From NCBI RefSeq assembly GCF_019458805.1, contig NZ_JAIBOA010000004.1, positions 310,001 through 374,000 on the forward strand: a DNA stretch of 64,000 nucleotides. The letters are read 5' to 3'. Shown here piece by piece: positions 16,778-26,752 of this stretch. The notes beneath the pieces were generated by a model. It saw nothing but the letters and a program-made list of their open reading frames with translations, ran no database searches and was not told where the DNA came from. How positions within the stretch are numbered: the stretch's first letter is position 1; each line of letters opens with the position of its first letter. The DNA comes from Actinomadura parmotrematis (GTDB lineage Bacteria; Actinomycetota; Actinomycetes; Streptosporangiales; Streptosporangiaceae). The position numbers and the translations under genes were made by a program.

Positions 16778-17122
16778 CTAGGGGACGGGGGCGAGGGCCT
16801 CGGCGAGGGTGTCGACGACGGTCATCCGGCGGTGCAGGCCGGTCACCTCCAGGGTGCGGCGGACGACGGGGCGGGGGCCGGCGAGGGTGAGGCTGCCTCC
16901 CGCGGCGGTGACGGCCTTGTAGCAGCGGACGAGCACCGCGAGGCCGTCGGAGTCCATGAACTCCAGGCCGCGCAGGTCCAGCACCAGGTTCTCGCCGTGC
17001 TCGCGGCGGGCGGTGCGGAGCCGCACGCGCAGCTCCGCGGCGGTGGCGACGTCGAGCTCGCCGCGCAGCTCGACCAGGGCGCGGCCGTCCTGCGCACGGG
17101 TGATCACTTCGAGAGGACGCAC
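16778..17122 (-). CDS. STAS-domain protein (anti-sigma factor antagonist type)
   Basis: 114 residues. The GTG at 17122 has GAGGGGAG seven bases upstream. It is a single STAS domain: LEVITRAQDGRALVELRGELDVATAAEL opens it, and LVLDLRGLEFMDSDGLAVLVRCYKA is the phosphorylation-site strand and helix. In SpoIIAA-type proteins the kinase-targeted serine lies in a D-S-S-G context. Here the residue before Gly is Asp (MDSDGL), which may mimic the phosphorylated state. Family role: partner switching with an anti-sigma kinase, but no such kinase is encoded nearby. It is divergent from the triple-AAA gene, with 147 bp between their starts. Confidence 0.82.
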   Translation of the reverse strand: MRPLEVITRAQDGRALVELRGELDVATAAELRVRLRTARREHGENLVLDLRGLEFMDSDGLAVLVRCYKAVTAAGGSLTLAGPRPVVRRTLEVTGLHRRMTVVDTLAEALAPVP

Positions 17123-17269
17123 GGGTTCTCCCCTCAGGTCGGGGCGCCCCGCCGGACACGGACCGGCGGGAGCTTTCCACATGGCAACTATCCCGGAGGA
17201 GGGCGGGCCTGCCAAGCGGGGGAGACGGCGGCGTCCCGCTGAGTAGGGTGGCGAACGGAGACGTACGTC

Positions 17270-20200
17270 ATGGCCCGTTCCCCCGAAGCTCAACGTGCGA
17301 AAAGGACATTCCTGGTGAGTGCCCCCCGGCTGCCGGACCACCTCGAACTGCTGCTGACCGACGAGCCGGTCCTGGACGTGTACGCGCACGGTCCATGGCG
17401 GGTTCCCGACGGCCTCTACGAGGAGATCCGGGAGCGCGCCGTCGCGCTGAACGCCGACGCGCGCGCCGGGCGGCTGGCCCGGCGGCTGAGCGACTTCTAC
17501 GGCCCCGGGACGTCGGCGGCGGGCGCCGAGCAGTGGTCGCTGCTGACCTTCCTGCTCGGCGCCGCGGCGCTGCGCGGCGGCTCGCGCGGCGACGTCGACT
17601 ACGAGCTGCTGTCGGCGTTCCTCGCCACCCCCGAGGCGCCGGTCCGCGACCCGGCCGCCTGGTTCACCCAGGGCGGCCGGTGGCGGCCGCCGGGCCTCTG
17701 GCTGCCCGAGCCCGCCGGCGACGACCCCGGGCTCCGCGCCGTCGCGATCGACCTGGCCCACGAGGCCCTGGACGTCTTCGAGGGCCTCGCCCCCGTCGAG
17801 GCGCGCCGCGCCGCGCTCGCCGGCCTGTTCGACGCCCGCCGCGCCGACCCCGCGGCCCGCGCCGCCGACCTCGCCGTCCCGCTCGGCCGCCTGGACGAGG
17901 CGTGGACGGCCGGCCTGGACGACGCCACCGTCGCGCTGCTGCCCGAGCTCGCCGGCCCGATCTCCTACCTCGGCTGGGCGTGCCAGGGCCTCACCGCCGC
18001 GCACCGGCGGCTCGGCGCGGCCGTCCCCGGCGGCGGCGGCCTGGACGCCGCGCTCGCCGGGCTGCTGCTCGCGGCGGGGGTGCGGGTCGCGCCCGCCGAG
18101 CTGGCCGTCGCGCTCGGCACGGGCGCCTACGAGCTGCTGCAGGAACGCCTCGCCGCGCTGCGCGCCGAGTTCGCCGCCGAGGAGTGGCAGCGCGACCTGC
18201 GGGCCTGGCTCGCGCGCGGCCTGGTCGCCGGCGAGGCCGACGCCTGCCGCGCCTGGCTCGACACCGCCACCCGCGTGCTCGGCGCGGTGCAGGGCCTGCC
18301 GGACGCCGCCGTCGGGCCGCGCAGCCCGCTGCCGGTCCGCCACTTCCAGCTCGACGTCCGCCGCCTGTTCTCCTACCGGCGGGTGCTGAACGCCGCCGCC
18401 GTCCCGCCGCCCGCGCGCCCGGCCGCGGCGGCCGAGCCGGCGGCCGCGGCGCCGGCGGACGCGGGGGACGAGCTCGTCGGGCAGCCCGAGCTCACCGCCG
18501 TCCTCGCCGACGCGCTGACCGCCCGGCTGGCGGGGGAGCGGCCGGTGCGGCTGCTGGTCGCCGGCCCCGAGGGCACCGGCAAGGGCACCGCCGCCGAGCT
18601 CGTCCAGCGCATCCTCGTCGAGCGGGCGGTGCTGCGCGACGCCCTGTGGGTGTCGGACCAGGTGTTCGCCGCGCTCACCGTCAGCGACGCGGCGCTCTGG
18701 CTCCAGGCCCGGGTCCGCGAGTGCGCCGAGGGCCGGCTGCTGCTGGTCGTCGACGACCTGGAGCTGCTCGCCACCGCCGACCGCTGCGGCGCGGCCGCCG
18801 CCGAGGAGCTGCGCCGGCTGATGGCCCGCTCGCCCGCCCTGGACGTCGTCGCGCTCTGCCGCCCCGGCGGCGACCGGCGGCTGTTCGAGGACAACCCGGC
18901 GCTCGTGCAGCTGTTCGACGTCGCCCGCACCCGCGACTTCGACGCCGCCGGCTTCGCCGAGCTGTTCGCGCGCGCCGCCGCGGTCCGCGGCGCCCTCGTC
19001 GCGCCCGGCGCGGCGGCCGCCGCCGGGCTGCTCCTCGCCCAGACGCCGCCGGTCGGCAACCTGCGCGGCGCCCGGCTCGCCGAGCGGCTCGCCGCCCAGT
19101 GCGCGGCGGCGGCGCTCACCCGCGCCGACACCGACGCCGCCGAGATCACCGAGGCGGACCTGCCGCGGCGGCCCGCCGCCGCCCGCGACCCGCAGGAGGA
19201 GCTCGCCGCGCTCGTCGGGCTGACCGACGTCAAGGAGGAGGTGCAGGCCCTGGTCGCCGAGGCGCGGGCGGTGCGGCTGCGCCGCGCGGCGGGGATGGCG
19301 GCGGCCGGCACCCGCCCGCGCCACCTGGTGTTCGCCGGCAACCCCGGCACCGGCCGCCGCTCCGTCGCCGCGATCGTCGGGCGGGTCTACGCCGGGCTCG
19401 GCGTGCTGTCGCAGGGGCAGCTCGTCGAGGCCGACCGTTCCGACCTGCTCGGCGACTACGCCACCGACACCGCCCTGAAGGTGCGCCGCGCCGTGCAGAG
19501 CGCCCTCGGCGGCGTCCTCGTCGTCCGCGACCCGCACGAGGCCGCCCCGGCCGACCCGGCGCGCGCCCGCGAGGTGATGGACGCCCTCGTCGGCGCGCTG
19601 CACGACGAGCCCGACGACCTGCTGGTCGTGCTGACCGGCCCCGAGGACGAGCTGAACGGCCTGCTGCGCGGCCGCCCCGACCTCGCCGCGCTGTTCCCCC
19701 GCACGCTGGTCTTCCCCGACCTCACCGGCGCCCAGCTCGTCCGCGTCTTCGAGCAGGGCGCCGCCGACGCCGGGTACGCGCTCGGCGCGGGCGTCACCGG
19801 GAAGGTCGGCGGGCTGCTGCAGGGCGCGCAGCGCGGCCCGGGGTTCGCCAACGCGCGCCTCGCCGCCGGGCTGCTGGAGTGGTCGGTGGCGATGCAGGGC
19901 CGCCGCGTCCTCGCCGACGGCGTCGTCGACGAGACCGAGCGGCTCGACGAGATCCTGCTGGAGGACGTGCCGGACACCCTCGTGGCGGCGCCGCGCCGCG
20001 CGTCCGGCGACCCGCTCGCCGAGATCGACCGGCTGGTCGGCCTCGCCGGCATCAAGGCCGAGATCCACCGGCTGGTCGCCGACGCCCGGATGGCGCCCGA
20101 CCGCGACCGCGCCGGGATGCGGCTGCGCAGCCCCGCCCGGCACCTGGTGTTCGTCGGCAACCCCGGCACCGCGAAGACGACGGTGGCGCGCCTCCTCGCC

Positions 20201-20866
20201 GCCGTCTACGCCGACCTCGGCCTGCTGGACTCCGGCCACCTGGTCGAGGTGACCCGCTCCCAGCTCGTCGGCGAGTTCGTCGGGCAGACCGCCCCGAAGG
20301 TGCGGGCGGCGGTGGAGCGGGCCCGCGGCGGCGTGCTGTTCATCGACGAGGCGTACGCGCTCACCCCCGGCGACTCCTTCGACGGCCGCGACTTCGGCCA
20401 GGAGGCGGTCGACGAGCTGGTGCAGGCGATGGAGAACCACCGGCACGACCTGGTCGTCATCGTGGCGGGCTACAAGAGCCGGATGGAGCGCTTCCTGGCC
20501 TCCAACCCCGGCCTCGCCGGCCGGTTCCCGCGCACCCTGGAGTTCGGCGACTACAGCGACGACGAGCTGGTGGAGATCTACGCCTCGATGGCGGCCGACC
20601 AGGGGTTCGTCCTCGCCGACGGGCTGCTGGACGCGGTCCGGCTGCGCCTCGGCGCCGAGAAGCACACCGAGTCGTTCGCCAACGCCCGCTTCGTCCGCAA
20701 CCTGCTGGAGGAGACGATCGCGAACCAGGGGCGGCGCCTCACCTCGGGCGGCGACCTCGGGGAGGGCGCCGAGCGGGCCGTCGAGGTGCGCACGCTGCGG
20801 CCCGAGGACGTCCCGGTGGCGCCGCCGCGCGACGCCCGGCCGGATTTCGGGTTCGGCAGGGGATAG
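17270..20866 (+). CDS. Triple-module AAA family ATPase (CbbX/SpoVK-like)
   Basis: 1198 residues. The ATG at 17270 has GGAG nine bases upstream. An alpha-helical N-terminal ~380 residues precede three AAA modules. Module 1 (~429) has Walker A GPEGTGKGTA and Walker-B-like LLLVVDDLELL. Module 2 (~687) reads GNPGTGRRSVA with Arg in place of the P-loop Lys, and its Walker B region is VLVVRDPHEA without Asp-Glu. Module 3 (~960) is canonical: GNPGTAKTTVARLL, LFIDEAYALTPGDSFDGRDFG, and NPGLAGRFPRTLEF with an arginine finger. CbbX-type modules form hexameric remodelling motors (Rubisco activase, EccA, SpoVK). The target here is unknown. No carbon-fixation or type VII secretion gene is nearby. Confidence 0.85.
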   Translation: MARSPEAQRAKRTFLVSAPRLPDHLELLLTDEPVLDVYAHGPWRVPDGLYEEIRERAVALNADARAGRLARRLSDFYGPGTSAAGAEQWSLLTFLLGAAALRGGSRGDVDYELLSAFLATPEAPVRDPAAWFTQGGRWRPPGLWLPEPAGDDPGLRAVAIDLAHEALDVFEGLAPVEARRAALAGLFDARRADPAARAADLAVPLGRLDEAWTAGLDDATVALLPELAGPISYLGWACQGLTAAHRRLGAAVPGGGGLDAALAGLLLAAGVRVAPAELAVALGTGAYELLQERLAALRAEFAAEEWQRDLRAWLARGLVAGEADACRAWLDTATRVLGAVQGLPDAAVGPRSPLPVRHFQLDVRRLFSYRRVLNAAAVPPPARPAAAAEPAAAAPADAGDELVGQPELTAVLADALTARLAGERPVRLLVAGPEGTGKGTAAELVQRILVERAVLRDALWVSDQVFAALTVSDAALWLQARVRECAEGRLLLVVDDLELLATADRCGAAAAEELRRLMARSPALDVVALCRPGGDRRLFEDNPALVQLFDVARTRDFDAAGFAELFARAAAVRGALVAPGAAAAAGLLLAQTPPVGNLRGARLAERLAAQCAAAALTRADTDAAEITEADLPRRPAAARDPQEELAALVGLTDVKEEVQALVAEARAVRLRRAAGMAAAGTRPRHLVFAGNPGTGRRSVAAIVGRVYAGLGVLSQGQLVEADRSDLLGDYATDTALKVRRAVQSALGGVLVVRDPHEAAPADPARAREVMDALVGALHDEPDDLLVVLTGPEDELNGLLRGRPDLAALFPRTLVFPDLTGAQLVRVFEQGAADAGYALGAGVTGKVGGLLQGAQRGPGFANARLAAGLLEWSVAMQGRRVLADGVVDETERLDEILLEDVPDTLVAAPRRASGDPLAEIDRLVGLAGIKAEIHRLVADARMAPDRDRAGMRLRSPARHLVFVGNPGTAKTTVARLLAAVYADLGLLDSGHLVEVTRSQLVGEFVGQTAPKVRAAVERARGGVLFIDEAYALTPGDSFDGRDFGQEAVDELVQAMENHRHDLVVIVAGYKSRMERFLASNPGLAGRFPRTLEFGDYSDDELVEIYASMAADQGFVLADGLLDAVRLRLGAEKHTESFANARFVRNLLEETIANQGRRLTSGGDLGEGAERAVEVRTLRPEDVPVAPPRDARPDFGFGRG

Positions 20867-20977
20867 CCCGGGGGTTCGGCAGGGGCTGAGCCGCAAGGGG
20901 GAGGGGCGTGCGTCCGGCCCGCGGGTCGCCGGTGGCGGTGACGGCGGGCGGCCCGCAATCATGCGCCGGGCGGACGC

Positions 20978-21007
20978 GGGAACCCTCCCTCGTTGTCTAG
21001 GGTCTAA
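20978..21007 (+). promoter_or_regulatory. Possible ECF-sigma (SigE-like) promoter of the LCP gene
   Basis: GGGAACC (20978-20984) is followed after 16 bp by GGTCTAA (21001-21007), 28 bp upstream of the start. AAC in the -35 and TCTA in the -10 resemble cell-envelope-stress promoters of Streptomyces, whose regulons include cell-wall genes. The spacing measured from AAC to TCTA is slightly long. Confidence 0.3.
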
Positions 21008-21034
21008 CCCACACCGGCTTCAGAGGAGGAGCGC

Positions 21035-22138
21035 GTGGCGCGCAGCAGGCCCGGCCCCGGTCCCGTCCCCGAGGACCCCTACGCCCACTCCGGCGACCAG
21101 CTGCGCGGGTACGGCGGCGACGGCTACGACGGTCACGACGGCTACGGCGACGGGCCGCCGCCGCGCGGCCGGCGCGGGCGGCGCTCGCGCGGCCGCCGCT
21201 GGCCCAAGATCCTCGCCGCGGTGCTCGCGGTGCTGCTGCTCGTGGTCGTCGGCGGCTACTTCTACCTGGACTCGCGGCTCGAACGCGAGGACGTCCTCAC
21301 CGACTACTCCGGCCGCATCGGCGACACCCCCGGCACCAACTGGCTGATCGTCGGGTCCGACAGCCGCGAGGGCCTCACCAAGCAGCAGCGGCACGCCTAT
21401 GCGACCGGTACCGCCGCAGGCCGCCGCACCGACTCGATGATGCTGCTGCACTACGGCAGCGGCGGCACCACCCTCGTCAGCCTGCCGCGCGACTCCTACG
21501 TCCCGATCCCCGGCCACGGGTCCAACAAGCTGAACGCCGCGTTCGCCTTCGGCGGCCCCAAGCTGCTGGTCCGCACCCTGGAGCAGGCGACGGGCGTCCA
21601 CATCGACCACTACGCCGAGATCGGCTTCGGCGGCTTCGTCGGCGTGGTGGACGCGATCGGCGGCGTCGACATCTGCGTCAAATCGGCGATGAAGGACCCC
21701 AAGGCGGGCCTGAACCTCAAGCCGGGCTGCCAGACGCTGAACGGCGGGCAGGCCCTCGGCTACGTGCGGACGCGCCACTCGGCCCGCGCCGACCTGGACC
21801 GCGTCCAGCACCAGCGCGAGTTCTTCGGCGCGCTGATGAGGAAGGCGACGAGCCCCGGCACGCTGCTGAACCCGTTCGCGAGCGTCCCGCTCGCGCTGAA
21901 CGCCACGTCCAACTTCCGGGTCGACAATGGCGACCACCTCTACGACCTGGTCCGCATGATGTGGGCGATGCGCGGGGTGAGCGGCGGGAGCGGCCTCACC
22001 ACCACCGTCCCGATCGGCGGGACGGGCTCCTCGGCCGCCGCCGGCTCCTACATCACCTGGAACCGCACGCTCGCCGGGCAGCTGTTCGGGGCGCTGAAGG
22101 AGGACAAGCCGGTGCCCGACACCGCCGTCGCCAAGTGA
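21035..22138 (+). CDS. LytR-CpsA-Psr (LCP) family cell-wall glycopolymer ligase
   Basis: 367 residues, GTG start with GAGGAGG immediately upstream. There is a cytoplasmic Arg/Gly/Tyr-rich N-terminus of ~52 residues and one membrane helix (KILAAVLAVLLLVVVGGYFYL, residues ~57-77). The extracellular LCP domain follows: NWLIVGSDSR, RRTDSMMLLHY, SLPRDSYVPIPGHGSNKLNAAFAFGG, LGYVRTRHS and DLDRVQHQREF. The conserved Arg/Asp residues that bind the polyprenyl pyrophosphate are present. LCP proteins transfer teichoic-acid-like or arabinogalactan-like polymers to peptidoglycan. There is no LytR_C domain. It stands alone, so which polymer it attaches cannot be told. Confidence 0.93.
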   Translation: MARSRPGPGPVPEDPYAHSGDQLRGYGGDGYDGHDGYGDGPPPRGRRGRRSRGRRWPKILAAVLAVLLLVVVGGYFYLDSRLEREDVLTDYSGRIGDTPGTNWLIVGSDSREGLTKQQRHAYATGTAAGRRTDSMMLLHYGSGGTTLVSLPRDSYVPIPGHGSNKLNAAFAFGGPKLLVRTLEQATGVHIDHYAEIGFGGFVGVVDAIGGVDICVKSAMKDPKAGLNLKPGCQTLNGGQALGYVRTRHSARADLDRVQHQREFFGALMRKATSPGTLLNPFASVPLALNATSNFRVDNGDHLYDLVRMMWAMRGVSGGSGLTTTVPIGGTGSSAAAGSYITWNRTLAGQLFGALKEDKPVPDTAVAK

Positions 22139-22179
22139 GCGCGCACCGGGCGGTGATCTCCGGTGGCTAGAGTTCGGGC

Positions 22180-22479
22180 ATGACCGATGTGACGCCCGGC
22201 GAGGCCGAGCTGGAGAAGATGCCGACGTCCGACCTGCACGACGCGGCGGTGAAGAGGGCCCGGGAGCGGCGCGACGTCGGGTTCATGTGGGAGCTGCTGC
22301 GCGCCATCCCCGCCGCGGCCGCCACGACCGGCGACGTGGACCGCGCCGAGTTCGACATGTTCCACGTCCTGTCGCTGCTGGAGGAGTACCGCAACGCCGG
22401 CGAGGGCGAGCTCGGCGAGGCGCTCCGACCGATGTATGTGAGCTATCTCACCGAGCACGGCCTGCCGGCCGGCGACTGA
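22180..22479 (+). CDS. Conserved hypothetical small soluble protein (99 residues)
   Basis: ATG start, 41 bp after the LCP gene. It is highly charged and helical, with no signal or membrane segment: a Lys/Arg-rich helix (LHDAAVKRARERRDVGFMWELLRAIPAAA) and a second helix (MFHVLSLLEEYRNAGEGELGEALRPMYVSYLTEH). I do not recognise a named family. Similar short proteins occur in many actinomycetes. A strong terminator follows. Confidence 0.75.
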   Translation: MTDVTPGEAELEKMPTSDLHDAAVKRARERRDVGFMWELLRAIPAAAATTGDVDRAEFDMFHVLSLLEEYRNAGEGELGEALRPMYVSYLTEHGLPAGD

Positions 22480-22500
22480 CCCCGCCACCTGCGCCGTTAC

Positions 22501-22532
22501 CGAGGCGATCGCGGAACTCCGCGATCGCCTCG
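22501..22532 (+). terminator. Terminator after the 99-residue gene
   Basis: Perfect 15-nt arms, 22501-22515 (CGAGGCGATCGCGGA) and 22518-22532, followed by ACGCGTTCTTT. It lies 21 bp beyond the stop. Confidence 0.7.
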
Positions 22533-22618
22533 ACGCGTTCTTTGCGCCGCGTTGACCAGCGTCCGCCGCAGCCGGGGAATTACTCTTCGTAGTTAAGTGA
22601 GCGCAGAGGGTGGGGGAC

Positions 22619-22774
22619 GTGAACAAGAAGCACATGAAGCTGGGTGCCATGGCTTTTGTCGCCTGGTACGTGATCAGCCGGCCCGAGGGCGCGGCCAACC
22701 TGGTCAACAGCGCCCTGGGGGGTCTCGGCGGCGCGGCCGAATCGCTCTCGCAGTTCGTCAGCGCCATCCCGTAG
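22619..22774 (+). CDS. 51-residue small membrane protein, paralogue 1
   Basis: GTG start with GAGGGTGGGGGA directly upstream, stop TAG 22772-22774. It reads MNKKHMKLGAMAFVAWYVIS at the N-terminus (a basic start plus one hydrophobic helix), then a Pro and an amphipathic stretch (AANLVNSALGGLGG, ESLSQFVSAIP). It pairs in length and pattern with the next gene: AFV, Y, P, AA, VN, LG, SLS and FVS positions coincide. It is probably a single-span inner-membrane protein or an exported peptide. No function is known to me. It was found from the ribosome-binding site and codon bias because it is too short for routine gene finding. Confidence 0.7.
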   Translation: MNKKHMKLGAMAFVAWYVISRPEGAANLVNSALGGLGGAAESLSQFVSAIP

Positions 22775-22975
22775 CGGGGGAGGGCCCGTCCGCCCCGTGC
22801 CCGGTTCCGGGTGCGGGGCCCGTTCGTCCGCGGGGGGATCGAACGGCCGTCCGAGCGCCAGACATCATCCGCTAGCCGCAGAGCCACAGTAAAATCGCGC
22901 TTTGCGAGTCGGAGCAGATGGGCACAATCTGATCGGGTCAGTGTGTCGCTGCGCTACAACAGGGACGGCGTTCGG

Positions 22976-23131
22976 ATGAAGAAGAACCTCCGCTATGTGG
23001 CCATCGCCTTCGTCATCTTCTACCTGCTCACCTCCCCCCGGGCGGCCGCCCAGGTGGTCAACAACGCCTTCGACCAGCTCGGCAACGCCGGGCACTCGCT
23101 GTCGGTGTTCGTGAGCGACCTCGGCACCTGA
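22976..23131 (+). CDS. 51-residue small membrane protein, paralogue 2
   Basis: The ATG at 22976 has AGGGACGG upstream, stop TGA 23129-23131. The N-terminus MKKNLRYVAIAFVIFYLLTS is one hydrophobic helix, followed by PRAAAQVVNNAF and NAGHSLSVFVSDLGT. It has the same length as the preceding 51-residue protein and about 40% matching positions over the last 42 residues, so the two are tandem duplicates. A 200-bp AT-richer gap upstream could carry its own promoter. Function unknown. Confidence 0.7.
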   Translation: MKKNLRYVAIAFVIFYLLTSPRAAAQVVNNAFDQLGNAGHSLSVFVSDLGT

Positions 23132-23198
23132 CGGGGGCCGGCCCGGGGCCGGCGGGTGCGGCGGGGCGGCGGGGCGGCGGTCTCCTAAGATCGTCCCC

Positions 23199-23687
23199 AT
23201 GTCTGTCTTCGACGTGGAGATCGGGGGCCTGCGGACGCCGTCCGCCGACCTCGAACAGTACCGGGGCAAGGCCGTGCTGGTCGTCAACGTGGCGTCCAAG
23301 TGCGGTCTCACCCCTCAGTACGGCGCGCTGGAGGACCTCCAGAAGCGCTACGCCGAGCGCGGTTTCACCGTTCTCGGGATCCCGTGCAACCAGTTCATGG
23401 GGCAGGAGCCGGGGACCCCGGAGGAGATCGAGGCGTTCTGCTCGACGACCTACGGGGTGACCTTCCCCCTCACCGAGAAGGTCGACGTCAACGGCGACGA
23501 CCGGCACCCCCTGTACCGGGAGCTCGTCGGCGTCCCCGACGCCGAGGGCTACACCGGCGACATCCGGTGGAACTTCGAGAAGTTCCTCGTCGCCCCCTCC
23601 GGCGAGGTCGTGGCGCGCTTCTCGCCGCAGACCGAGCCCGACACCGACGCCGTCGTCTCGGCGATCGAGTCCCACCTGCCGTCCTGA
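23199..23687 (+). CDS. Glutathione peroxidase family protein (thiol peroxidase)
   Basis: 162 residues, ATG start. The catalytic tetrad is recognisable: Cys35 (NVASKCGLTPQY), Gln65-containing GIPCNQFMGQEPG, and Trp124-Asn125 in RWNFEKF. The peroxidatic residue is Cys, not selenocysteine. Actinomycetes generally lack glutathione, so a thioredoxin-dependent reduction of peroxides is more likely, with Cys81 (AFCSTTYG) as a candidate resolving residue. It is cytoplasmic and a single gene, 101 bp before the SDR gene on the same strand. Confidence 0.92.
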   Translation: MSVFDVEIGGLRTPSADLEQYRGKAVLVVNVASKCGLTPQYGALEDLQKRYAERGFTVLGIPCNQFMGQEPGTPEEIEAFCSTTYGVTFPLTEKVDVNGDDRHPLYRELVGVPDAEGYTGDIRWNFEKFLVAPSGEVVARFSPQTEPDTDAVVSAIESHLPS

Positions 23688-23788
23688 CGGCCGTCCCGCC
23701 GCGCGGCGGCCGGGCGGCTTGTCCGCGTCCGGCCGCGCGCCTAGGTTGGTGCGGCGCCGACGTCCGGCGCGCGACATCGGAGGTTCCC

Positions 23789-24691
23789 ATGGGCTGGTCG
23801 GCGTCCGACATCCCCGATCTGCACGGCCGGCGGGCCGTCGTCACCGGGGCCAACAGCGGCATCGGCTACCACACCGCCCTCCAGCTCGGCCGGCACGGCG
23901 CCGACGTCGTGCTGGCCTGCCGCGACGCCGGGCGCGGCGAGGAGGCCCGCACGAGGATGGCCGCGGCCGTCCCCGGCGGCCGGTTCGAGCTCGCCTCGCT
24001 CGACCTCGCCGACCTCGCGTCGGTGCGGGCGTTCGCGGCCGCCCACGCCGGCGACCCGCTGGACCTGCTGGTGAACAACGCCGGCGTCATGGCGCTGCCG
24101 CACCACACCACCGCCGACGGCTTCGAGATGCAGTTCGGCACCAACCACCTCGGCCACTTCGCGCTGACCGGCCTGCTGCTGCCCGCGCTCCTCGCCGCGC
24201 CCGCGCCCCGCGTCGTCACGGTGACGAGCGGCATGGCCTGGACCGGGCGGCTGCGGCTGTCGGACCCCAACTCCGAGCGCCGCTACAACAAGTGGGCCGC
24301 CTACGGCTGGTCCAAGCTCGCCAACCTGATCTTCGCCAAGGAACTGGACCGCCGCTACGAGGGGCTGCTCGGCGACGCCGCGCACCCGGGCTTCGCGGCC
24401 ACCAACCTCCAGGCCGCCGGCCCGAGGATGGCCGGGCGCGGTCTGGAGGAGAAGCTGATGGGCCTCGGCAACACCGTCATCGCCCAGTCGGCGGCGTCCG
24501 GCGCGCTGCCCACCCTGTACGCGGCGGCGTCCCCCGACGCGCGCGGCGGCGCCTGCTACGGCCCGCGCGTGCTGAGCGCCTGGGGCTCGCCCACCAAGGC
24601 CGTCATGCCCCCGGCGGCGAACCGCCCCGAGGCGGGCCGCGCCCTCTGGGAGCTGTCGGAGGACCTGACGGGCGTGAAGTACCCGGTGTGA
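23789..24691 (+). CDS. Short-chain dehydrogenase/reductase (retinol dehydrogenase-like)
   Basis: 300 residues. The ATG at 23789 has CGGAGG at 23778-23783. The NAD(P) motif is TGANSGIG (residues 19-26), followed by LDLADLASVRAF, NNAGVMALP, a serine in VTVTSGMAW, and the YGWSKLAN motif with catalytic Tyr-x-x-x-Lys. CRDAGRGEEA after strand 2 (Arg) suggests NADP preference. Length and the EMQFGTNHLGHFALT segment match the retinol dehydrogenase-/light-dependent-protochlorophyllide-reductase-like classical SDRs widespread in actinomycetes. Substrate unknown. It converges with the chitinase gene across a terminator. Confidence 0.88.
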   Translation: MGWSASDIPDLHGRRAVVTGANSGIGYHTALQLGRHGADVVLACRDAGRGEEARTRMAAAVPGGRFELASLDLADLASVRAFAAAHAGDPLDLLVNNAGVMALPHHTTADGFEMQFGTNHLGHFALTGLLLPALLAAPAPRVVTVTSGMAWTGRLRLSDPNSERRYNKWAAYGWSKLANLIFAKELDRRYEGLLGDAAHPGFAATNLQAAGPRMAGRGLEEKLMGLGNTVIAQSAASGALPTLYAAASPDARGGACYGPRVLSAWGSPTKAVMPPAANRPEAGRALWELSEDLTGVKYPV

Positions 24692-24712
24692 GCTTGCGAG
24701 CCGCCACGGGGC

Positions 24713-24750
24713 GGGCCGAGCCGGAGGGCGGGGGATCTCCGGCTCGGCCC
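24713..24750. terminator. Bidirectional terminator between SDR and chitinase genes
   Basis: Perfect 13-nt arms GGGCCGAGCCGGA (24713-24725) and TCCGGCTCGGCCC (24738-24750) with a 12-nt loop, between convergent stops. Confidence 0.65.
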
Positions 24751-24795
24751 ACGTCCGGTGGGTGGTACGGACCCAGGGTCGGATCGGGATCGACG

Positions 24796-26616
<1,821 letters not shown>

Positions 26617-26661
26617 GACTCTCCGTTCGTCCGGCCCCCGAACCAACAGGAATCCCGCCAT

Positions 26662-26684
26662 CTCTTAGGAAAGTTTCCTAAGAG
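26662..26684 (-). promoter_or_regulatory. Perfect palindromic operator upstream of the chitinase gene
   Basis: Arms of 11 nt, CTCTTAGGAAA (26662-26672) and TTTCCTAAGAG (26674-26684), around one G, centred 57 bp upstream of the start. The TTAGGAAA/TTTCCTAA core recurs, to my recollection, before GH18 and other polysaccharide-degrading genes of actinomycetes. I cannot name its regulator. Confidence 0.65.
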
Positions 26685-26734
26685 TTGAGGGGATGGTAAC
26701 CGGGCGATCCGGGCGCCACAAGGGCGGATCCGCA

Positions 26735-26752
26735 GGTCTAGGGGTGGTCTAG
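26735..26752 (-). promoter_or_regulatory. Tandem GGTCTAG half-sites (DasR-like)
   Basis: GGTCTAG occurs at 26735-26741 and again at 26746-26752, an 11-bp period (one helical turn). TGGTCTAG equals the left part of the DasR element TGGTCTAGACCA and resembles chitinase-promoter direct repeats of Streptomyces. Neither copy is a full palindrome. Confidence 0.45.

Noticed and set aside
16778-20962. A ~1390-codon minus-strand open frame across the AAA gene
   Set aside because: It is continuous only because of high GC in the antisense frame. The product is Gly/Val/Arg-rich without domains. The AAA ATPase on the other strand has clear motifs. Only the 3' end (16778-17122) is a real gene.
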